From: Acinetobacter wuhouensis
GTDB taxonomy: Bacteria > Pseudomonadota > Gammaproteobacteria > Pseudomonadales > Moraxellaceae
Length of the DNA stretch: 64,000 bases
Direction: 5' to 3'
Assembly: GCF_001696605.3 (NCBI RefSeq)
Contig: NZ_CP031716.1
Coordinates: 1,178,001-1,242,000, forward strand
A model generated the notes under the pieces. The model did not search any database, was not told the origin of the DNA, and saw nothing but the letters and a program-made list of their open reading frames with translations. Made by a program: the position numbers and the translations under genes. Positions 58,279 to 64,000 of the stretch are shown piece by piece (the first letter of the stretch is position 1; every line of letters starts with the position of its first letter).

Positions 58279-59523
58279 ATGAGCCATCTTGCACAATCAT
58301 TCGATATAAAAAAGACTACATTTAAAAACCGCATCATCAAAGGTGCAATGAGTGAAGCACTTGCCAATCATGCAGGTCAACCGAATCATTTACATCTAGG
58401 TTTGTACGATGCTTGGGGCAAAGGTGGCTTAGGTTGTGCAATCACAGGTAATGTCATGGTGGATTTTCGTGCCAAGAATGAGCCTGGTGTTGTTGTTGTT
58501 GAAACTGAACGTGATTTAGTAAAACTGACTGAGTGGGCAAATGTCGGTAAAAAGCACAAAATGGTGCAGTTAATTCAGCTTTCACACCCAGGACGTCAGT
58601 GTCCGCGTGGTTTAAATGCGGAAACTGTTGCGCCGTCGGCAGTTCCTTTTAGCCCATTATTGGCTTCTACATTTGGCACACCACGTGCACTTGAAGAAAG
58701 CGAAATTTTAGATTTAATTCAGCGTTTTGCTGAGTCAGCACGTATTTGTGAAAAAGCAGGTTTTGAAGGCGTGCAATTACACGGTGCGCATGGTTATCTG
58801 ATTAGCCAATTCCTTTCACCACTGACCAATAAGCGTACTGACCAATGGGGCGGTTCGATTGAAAATCGTATGCGTTTCTTATTAGAAATTTATAAAGCTG
58901 TACGTGCCAAAACTTCTGAAAATTTCATTGTATCCGTGAAACTCAATTCGGCAGATTTCCAACGTGGTGGCATCACTGAAGAAGAAGTGATTCAAGTGTT
59001 TAAGGCAATTGATGATGCAGGCATTGACCTGATCGAAGTTTCAGGTGGTACGTATGAAGCACCTGCAATGGCAGGGGCGAAAGCTGATAAGCGTAAGGAA
59101 AGTACGATTGCGCGCGAGGCTTATTTCCTCGATTTTGCTGAGAAAATCCGTAAAGAAGTGAAGTGTCAGTTGATGGTGACAGGTGGTTTCCGTACCGCGC
59201 AAGGCATGAATGCTGCTTTAGATAGTGGGGCATGTGAATTTATCGGAATTGCACGTCCTTTGGCTGTTGAAACCGATGTAACCAATAATCTTATTGCAGG
59301 GCGTGATGTGCGTTATGCAGTTGAGCAGATTAAAACTGGTATTCCTTTTGTCGATAAAATGGCGATTATGGAAATTCTTTGGTATGCAGCACAATTCAAA
59401 GCGATTGGTGAAGGGAAGAAACCGAATCCTAAGTTGTCACCATTAAAAGTATTCTTCAATTATGCGAAGAATAATGTCAAAGCTGTGATTCAAGGTCGTG
59501 TGAATTCACGTAAGTCGGCTTGA
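58279..59523 (+). CDS. NADH:flavin oxidoreductase (old yellow enzyme, single-domain)
   Basis: This OYE-family FMN barrel of about 414 residues has FKNRIIKGAMSEALA at the start, QLSHPGRQ (substrate His), GVQLHGAHGYLISQFLSPLTNKR and DQWGGSIENRMRFLLE. The FMN-phosphate region GGFRTAQGMNAALDSGACEFIGIARPL is intact. It lacks the Fe-S and FAD domains that fadH has, so it reduces activated alkenes (enones, nitro compounds) using an NAD(P)H supply it binds directly. The substrate is unknown. It starts after the IS3 element; its own promoter is presumably in 58155-58270. Confidence 0.88.
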   Translation: MSHLAQSFDIKKTTFKNRIIKGAMSEALANHAGQPNHLHLGLYDAWGKGGLGCAITGNVMVDFRAKNEPGVVVVETERDLVKLTEWANVGKKHKMVQLIQLSHPGRQCPRGLNAETVAPSAVPFSPLLASTFGTPRALEESEILDLIQRFAESARICEKAGFEGVQLHGAHGYLISQFLSPLTNKRTDQWGGSIENRMRFLLEIYKAVRAKTSENFIVSVKLNSADFQRGGITEEEVIQVFKAIDDAGIDLIEVSGGTYEAPAMAGAKADKRKESTIAREAYFLDFAEKIRKEVKCQLMVTGGFRTAQGMNAALDSGACEFIGIARPLAVETDVTNNLIAGRDVRYAVEQIKTGIPFVDKMAIMEILWYAAQFKAIGEGKKPNPKLSPLKVFFNYAKNNVKAVIQGRVNSRKSA

Positions 59524-59680
59524 AATATTGATGGATTAAAACTAAAAGTCATTTTTTAGTTGCAAAATGTATCAAAATTGCTCAAAAAGAAAGCGACTTG
59601 TTTATGAGTCTCTTTTTTGAGGATAAATGGCAGTTTTTAAAATGCTTAAATTATTGATTTTAAATAAAAATATAAAAACG

Positions 59681-59708
59681 ATTTCGTATAAGCGCCATTA
59701 TGTTAAAT
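59681..59708 (+). other. pdif site, left end of dif module (XerC|XerD)
   Basis: ATTTCGTATAA (XerC half), six-base spacer GCGCCA and TTATGTTAAAT (XerD half) form an exact 28-bp pdif site of the kind found in Acinetobacter plasmids. It is followed by the 59775 gene and then an inverted partner. Confidence 0.85.
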
Positions 59709-59774
59709 GGGATAGGAAGTTGTAAAAAGAAAGTTTTGTGTATAAGTTAAATTTTTACTTAGAAAAACGTAAAG

Positions 59775-60125
59775 ATGAACAAATTTAAATTTTTTTATAC
59801 TGACTATTGTGAAGGTAAAACAATTCCTGCTGAAGATTCAGATCAGTGGTATGTAACGAAAGAAGAAATATTACACAGCATGGATTGTGTACTCCATATG
59901 CCAGATAATTTTTTAGGAATTATAGATAAATATGAAAATACACTTCAGTTTGCTGTAAACAAGGATAGATCAATCCATATGGAAATACCGTCACCTAAAG
60001 AACTCGGATCTTATGGGAAAGAAGGTACTTTAGAAGATGCTTTAAATATTGTTAGGAATCTAGGTGAGTTGATTAGTCTAGATACTATTGATGATCTAAA
60101 ATTTAAAAAGTGGAATCCTAATTAG
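59775..60125 (+). CDS. Unknown protein carried between inverted pdif sites
   Basis: I do not recognise this 116-residue acidic, soluble protein. It has FFYTDYCEG near the start, an aromatic/Trp pair (DQWYVTKEEI), a core NTLQFAVNKDRSIHMEIPSP and a C-terminal KKW. The size, acidity and single gene setting recall immunity proteins of the Imm1 kind or antitoxins, but no toxin is next to it. It is AT-rich, with lower GC than neighbours such as the OYE gene. The whole gene lies inside the dif module 59681-60211. That it is cargo moved by XerC/XerD recombination is an inference from the sites. Confidence 0.6.
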   Translation: MNKFKFFYTDYCEGKTIPAEDSDQWYVTKEEILHSMDCVLHMPDNFLGIIDKYENTLQFAVNKDRSIHMEIPSPKELGSYGKEGTLEDALNIVRNLGELISLDTIDDLKFKKWNPN

Positions 60126-60183
60126 ATTTTAATTTCGTCACTAAATGACCATGATATGTATGGATATTATATAGATTTCCTAA

Positions 60184-60211
60184 AATTAGCATAATACAGC
60201 TTATGCGAAAT
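60184..60211. other. pdif site, right end of dif module (XerD|XerC)
   Basis: On the plus strand AATTAGCATAA (XerD half), spacer TACAGC and TTATGCGAAAT (XerC half) give a 28-bp site in inverted orientation to the one at 59681. The preceding TTTCCTAAAATTA is also found at the clbS-linked site (35329). Confidence 0.8.
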
Positions 60212-60252
60212 CGACTATATTAGTTTAATTATTTCAATAATTTGTAATCCAC

Positions 60253-60286
60253 AAAAAAAGCCTAGTTTTCTTAAACTAGGCTTTTT
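60253..60286. terminator. Strong bidirectional terminator
   Basis: The perfect stem AAAAGCCTAGTTT / AAACTAGGCTTTT with loop TCTT is flanked by A-run and T-run, next to the right end of the dif module. Confidence 0.85.
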
Positions 60287-60509
60287 ACATGAAATTTCAT
60301 TGTTTCACATAAAAAATCATGGTCAAGTGGTTTAAAAACGATTTATTATGAAGATCGTGCAGGCTTTTGAATTATCCCGCCATCATTGAAAAGATGTCTA
60401 TGAATCATACTATTAAACTCTGATTAATCACTTTTGTAAGAATAGAAACCACATCACTGTGATTTCTATTTATGATCATTACTGAAATTCAATAATGATT
60501 TACTCTAGA
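60287..60509. other. Intergenic, no feature recognised
   Basis: AT-rich spacer downstream of the pirin gene. No gene or repeat was recognised. Confidence 0.4.
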
Positions 60510-61376
60510 TTAGGCAAACTGACCATTTTGAAAATCAACAAAAGCCTGCTGAATCTCAGCCTGAGTATTCATGACAAATGGACCATGCGCGACAATAGGC
60601 TCATTCAAAGGTTCACCATTCATCATCAATAATTTAGCATCTTGCAAACACTCAATTTCAACCTGATCAACATCATGACTTAAGTAAAGCGTTTGTAGAT
60701 TATGAAAAATCTGACCATCCACTTTCACTTCACCACTTAAAACAAAGATGATGTGATTCCACGTAGGATTTAACTCAAAATGCTGTTTGGCATCTTTATT
60801 TAGACGAATATCCAATAAATTGATCGGGCTAAAAGTCTGTGCAGGACCTTTAACAGTGCGATTACCATTTGAATATGTGCCTGAGATCACACGAATAATC
60901 CCTTGATCATGTTCAAGTTGAACTTCAGGAATATTCTGCTCAGTTAATTCCTGATAACGAGGCTCCGTCATTTTGGCATGGCTTGGTAGATTGACCCAAA
61001 GCTGAATCATGTCCAAATTTCCGCCTGTTTGGGCAAAGCCTTTAGAATGATGTTCAGCGTGCATAATGCCACGACCTGCGGTCATCCATTGCACTTCATT
61101 TTTACCAATCGTACCGCTATTGCCTTTGGAATCATGATGTTCAAGTTCGCCATCATAAACTATGGTCACTGTTTCAAAACCACGGTGTGGATGCATCCCA
61201 ACACCACGTTGATGTTCATCACTAGGACTGAATGGGTATTGCTCAGTATAACCCATGACTAAAAGCGGACTGGTTTGATTGCCCATTTCTTCCATAGGTA
61301 ACATAGAATTGGTCGGGAAACCATCGCCTACCCATGTGCTACGGTTACTGGTATAGGTTTTTTCAATTACATTCAT
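60510..61376 (-). CDS. Pirin-family cupin protein
   Basis: This 288-residue bicupin pirin has the N-terminal metal site H...H..H/E seen in MHPHRGFETVTIVYDGELEHHDS and HAEHHSKG. QMIQLWVNLPSHAKM follows, and a C-terminal cupin (VILSGEVKVDG-type, FVLSGEVKVDGQIFHN). Bacterial pirins (such as YhhW) can have quercetin 2,3-dioxygenase activity; the physiological role is unsettled. It is divergent from a LysR gene by about 105 bases, a common pair in Acinetobacter/Pseudomonas. Confidence 0.87.
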   Translation of the reverse strand: MNVIEKTYTSNRSTWVGDGFPTNSMLPMEEMGNQTSPLLVMGYTEQYPFSPSDEHQRGVGMHPHRGFETVTIVYDGELEHHDSKGNSGTIGKNEVQWMTAGRGIMHAEHHSKGFAQTGGNLDMIQLWVNLPSHAKMTEPRYQELTEQNIPEVQLEHDQGIIRVISGTYSNGNRTVKGPAQTFSPINLLDIRLNKDAKQHFELNPTWNHIIFVLSGEVKVDGQIFHNLQTLYLSHDVDQVEIECLQDAKLLMMNGEPLNEPIVAHGPFVMNTQAEIQQAFVDFQNGQFA

Positions 61377-61480
61377 ATTTTAATTCCTCAAATTTATTAT
61401 TTCGCTTAATTGTATTAATTGAGGTATAAATGCAGGATTACAGCGTAAATTAGACAACAGATTTTTCTAAAAATGGAACA

Positions 61481-62422
61481 ATGATGCAGAATCTCAATGA
61501 TTATTACTATTTTGTTCAAGTCGTGAAATATCAAGGTTTTACCAAAGCCAGTGAAGAGTTGGGTATTACAAAATCCAAGCTTTCACGCCGTATTTCTGAC
61601 TTAGAAAGTCGTTTAGAGGTTCGTTTAATCCAGCGTAATACACGTAAATTTGCGGTCACTGAGGTTGGACAACAGTTCTATGAACATTGTTTAAAAATCT
61701 TAGATGATGTCAATCAAGCCGAAAACTTTATTCAGCATACTTTGAGCAATGAACCCTCAGGTTTAATTCGATTGTCTTGCCCCGTAGCATTAGTGAATAC
61801 ACCTGTAGGAGAAATGGTCGCAGAATATATGCACCACTATCCTGATGTTCAAGTTCATTTATTATCAACCAATCGTCGAGTGGACTTGATTGAAGAGGGG
61901 ATTGATTTAGCCATTCGCGTGGTGAGTACGCCTTTAGAAGACAGTGAATTAATCATTCGTGAATTGGATGCATGGGAACATGTTTTGGTGGCATCTCCAG
62001 AACTATTTAAACATTATAACAAACCTTCGCAATTGGATGATTTAAAGCAATTGCCAAGTATTGGTTTTCAAACACCGAAACAAGTTTGGATGCTACAAAA
62101 GCGTACTGAACAGAATGTTTTTCATGATATTGAACATCATCCAAAACTACGCACTGACAATTTCCATGCGATGAAATCCGCCGTGTTAAAAGCGGTTGGT
62201 GTTGCATCATTGCCGAAGGTTTATGTGTATGAGGAATTAAAAAATGGAAAAATGATTGAAATTTTACCTGAATATTATTTACCTAAAGGCGTGATTTATG
62301 TGGTGTATACGTCTCGGTTAGGGATGTTGCCTGCGGTACGTAAATTTTTAGAATTTTTAATTGAACAGTTTAAACAATTAAATCTCGACGAGATTAGCAA
62401 GCAGTGCCCTAAACATGATTAA
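61481..62422 (+). CDS. LysR-family regulator divergent from pirin
   Basis: This 313-residue LTTR has the N-terminal wHTH MQNLNDYYYFVQVVKYQGF, TKASEELGITKSKLSRRISD and an intact effector domain (RLSCPVALVNTPVGE ... ASLPKVYVYEEL). It is divergent from the pirin gene, which it probably controls. The effector is unknown; the C-terminus is normal for the family. Confidence 0.87.
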   Translation: MMQNLNDYYYFVQVVKYQGFTKASEELGITKSKLSRRISDLESRLEVRLIQRNTRKFAVTEVGQQFYEHCLKILDDVNQAENFIQHTLSNEPSGLIRLSCPVALVNTPVGEMVAEYMHHYPDVQVHLLSTNRRVDLIEEGIDLAIRVVSTPLEDSELIIRELDAWEHVLVASPELFKHYNKPSQLDDLKQLPSIGFQTPKQVWMLQKRTEQNVFHDIEHHPKLRTDNFHAMKSAVLKAVGVASLPKVYVYEELKNGKMIEILPEYYLPKGVIYVVYTSRLGMLPAVRKFLEFLIEQFKQLNLDEISKQCPKHD

Positions 62423-62443
62423 GGCACTGGTATATAACATTAT

Positions 62444-62578
62444 TTAATGTGCGCAGAATGCCATATTGAAGTATTCAAATAATTCAGGGGTGTTCAACCA
62501 CAACAGCATCGACAATCCAAAAAGTAGAATCAGCCCCATCCAGATGCTACATTTTAGCCATGAAAATGTATTAGTCAT
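62444..62578 (-). CDS. 44-residue single-span membrane protein coupled to the MFS gene
   Basis: This is a small protein, too short for normal gene calling, that starts at the ATG at 62576-62578, 8 bases inside the end of the MFS gene (overlap). It reads MTNTFSWLKCSIWMGLILLFG, then SMLLWLNTPELFEYFNMAFC. It has one hydrophobic helix (about residues 10-30) and a short soluble tail. Its overlap suggests translational coupling and a membrane partner role. No ribosome site is needed for coupling. It is supported only by overlap and composition. Confidence 0.5.
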   Translation of the reverse strand: MTNTFSWLKCSIWMGLILLFGLSMLLWLNTPELFEYFNMAFCAH

Positions 62579-63797
62579 CGACGACAGCCTCCTCGTTAAC
62601 AAAGAAATGTACCAACACGCCAAGAACACTAAGCGCAATGGATAGCGCCCAAATGATATTGTAGTTCCCTGTTATATCATGGTTGAGACCACCAAGCCAG
62701 CCACCAAAGAAAGAGCCGACTTGGTGAGTAAAGAACACAATCCCACTAAGCATGGTCAGGTATTTGACTCCAAACATATTGGCAACAATCCCGTTGGTGA
62801 GCGGAACTGTGGAGAGCCATAAAATACCCATCACGATACCGAAGGCATAGACTGTCCAAATACTCAGGGGTAGCATTAAAAATGCGACGATGGCAACACC
62901 GCGTAAGCCATATAAGCCCATGAGTAGATGTGGTTTAGAATATTTATCACCGAGCCAACCAGCCGCATAAGTTCCCACAATATTAAAAAGTCCGACCAGT
63001 GCTAAGAAGACAGTTCCAGTTGAAGCATCAAAACCATGATCGATTAAATATCCTGGTAAATGAATTCCCAAAAATACCACTTGGAAACCACATACAAGGA
63101 AACCCAAAGCAAGCCATAAAAAGGGTTTATGATTAAATGCGATTTTTAGAATTTCTTTGAAACTTAAGTTTGGACGAGTTGCTTGACTAACTGCGTTGGG
63201 AGCGACATACATCGGTGCTTTTAACATCCACGCTAAAGGCACAATCAATACAACAAGAATTGCAGTGATGATGAGTGCAGAAGACCATCCAAAGTTTTTA
63301 ATCAGGAGTAAGGTCGTTGGTAACATGATGAACTGACCGAAAGAGCCTGCTGCACTTGCGATCCCCATTGCCATACTACGTTTACTTGGATGAGCCGCTC
63401 GTCCGACTGCTGAAAGTAATACAGAAAATGATGTTGCTGATAATGCTAAACCGATAATCAATCCAACACTAAAATCAAGCAGGAGAGCATTTGAGCTGAT
63501 CGACATCAGTAATAGACCAATGGTGTAGAGCACACCACCGACTGCAACAACTTTCTTACTACCGTACTTGTCTGCCAAAGCGCCTGTAAATGGTTGTACA
63601 GCGCCCCACAATAGGTTTTGAAAAGCAATCGCTAAACTGAATACTTGATGACTCCAGCCAAACTCATGACTCATTGGAACTAAATAAAGCCCGAAGCCAT
63701 GACGTACACCGAGTGAAAGTGCTAAAATAAATGCACTGCCAATCAACATATAGATCAAAGGCTTAGAAAATTTTTGCTGTTGTTGCGTTGCTTCCAT
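62571..63797 (-). CDS. MFS transporter (12 TM)
   Basis: This 408-residue major-facilitator protein has the motif-A-type loop ADKYGSKKVVAVGG between helices 2 and 3 and a second GDKYSKPHLLMGLYGL in the second half. It has about 12 hydrophobic spans. It begins MEATQQQQKF before helix 1. The best fit is the OFA/monocarboxylate-like or YbfB-like anion/drug set; substrate is unknown. Its stop overlaps the 44-residue gene. Confidence 0.85.
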   Translation of the reverse strand: MEATQQQQKFSKPLIYMLIGSAFILALSLGVRHGFGLYLVPMSHEFGWSHQVFSLAIAFQNLLWGAVQPFTGALADKYGSKKVVAVGGVLYTIGLLLMSISSNALLLDFSVGLIIGLALSATSFSVLLSAVGRAAHPSKRSMAMGIASAAGSFGQFIMLPTTLLLIKNFGWSSALIITAILVVLIVPLAWMLKAPMYVAPNAVSQATRPNLSFKEILKIAFNHKPFLWLALGFLVCGFQVVFLGIHLPGYLIDHGFDASTGTVFLALVGLFNIVGTYAAGWLGDKYSKPHLLMGLYGLRGVAIVAFLMLPLSIWTVYAFGIVMGILWLSTVPLTNGIVANMFGVKYLTMLSGIVFFTHQVGSFFGGWLGGLNHDITGNYNIIWALSIALSVLGVLVHFFVNEEAVVDD

Positions 63798-64000
63798 ATA
63801 TTACCTTTTATGTGACTGATACATTGTAAACTAAGCATTTTTAGACATTGTTGATAATCAACTGATGGTTTTTGAATAATAGGTTGGAATATTTTATGGA
63901 GCAATTCTGAAACTGATTATACAAAAATACAGTAAATAGATTATAATCATAATCTATAATAAAAATACATTTTTTTATTTGAAAAATGTACAGGCTCAAG
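63798..64000. promoter_or_regulatory. AT-rich leader of the MFS gene
   Basis: These about 200 bases upstream of the MFS gene hold its promoter by position. No exact box was recognised. The window ends here. Confidence 0.35.

Overview
The window looks like chromosomal DNA of an Acinetobacter-like gammaproteobacterium. The base composition is AT-rich. The gene orders are those of Moraxellaceae/Pseudomonadales: fimL-nudC, zapA with 6S RNA, a zapB-like gene, ygfB, pepP, ubiH, ubiI, rsmI/lpoA-yraN-dolP, and an lldP-lldR-lldD-dld lactate locus. There is also an RNase HI-DnaQ fusion and there are Acinetobacter-style XerC/XerD (pdif) sites. The genus is an inference from these features; no database was searched.

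Layout. 1-8.2 kb: icd, a frameshifted maa-type acetyltransferase, small envelope proteins, argG, a pair of related small membrane proteins, and a LysR regulator divergent from an EamA exporter. 8.2-14.4 kb: lactate utilisation genes with clear LldR-type operators upstream of lldP and a three-hairpin repeat cluster between lldD and dld. 14.4-18.4 kb: two tandem paralogous membrane proteins of unknown function, then fadH. 18.48-31.3 kb: a probable genomic island. It starts at tRNA-Ser(UGA), followed by a decayed tyrosine integrase, and holds an aromatic-ring catabolic cluster split by an IS30-family element, ending at an IS481-type transposase fragment beside the 6S RNA gene. 31.3-38.5 kb: cell division (zapA), pepP and ubiquinone hydroxylases, with a ClbS/DfsB-like gene and a pdif-like site inserted between pepP and ubiH. 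38.5-47.8 kb: GST, a TA-flanked MITE, rsmI/lpoA/yraN/dolP, a hydrolase, nudC-fimL, and the rnhA-dnaQ fusion. 47.8-58.2 kb: a giant LysM-rich MltD, a yejABEF peptide importer, and an intact IS3-family element with a 4-bp target duplication. 58.2-64 kb: an old-yellow-enzyme gene, a small gene between two inverted pdif sites (a chromosomal dif module), pirin with a divergent LysR gene, and an MFS transporter overlapping a 44-residue membrane protein.

Most interesting system: the cluster at 19.2-30.7 kb has every step expected for hydroxylation, extradiol cleavage and hydrolytic breakdown of an acyl-substituted phenolic. The genes are a FAD monooxygenase, a VOC extradiol dioxygenase with a Rieske ferredoxin, a C-C-type alpha/beta hydrolase, a short-chain dehydrogenase, a fumarylacetoacetase-type hydrolase, a cupin, an outer-membrane channel and a succinyl-CoA:acetoacetate CoA-transferase. 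They surround a LysR regulator whose N-terminus resembles NodD/NahR-type regulators. The gene set recalls the flavonoid (naringenin) degradation operon of Herbaspirillum, but the substrate is an inference. Second in interest is the pdif-flanked module at 59.7-60.2 kb.
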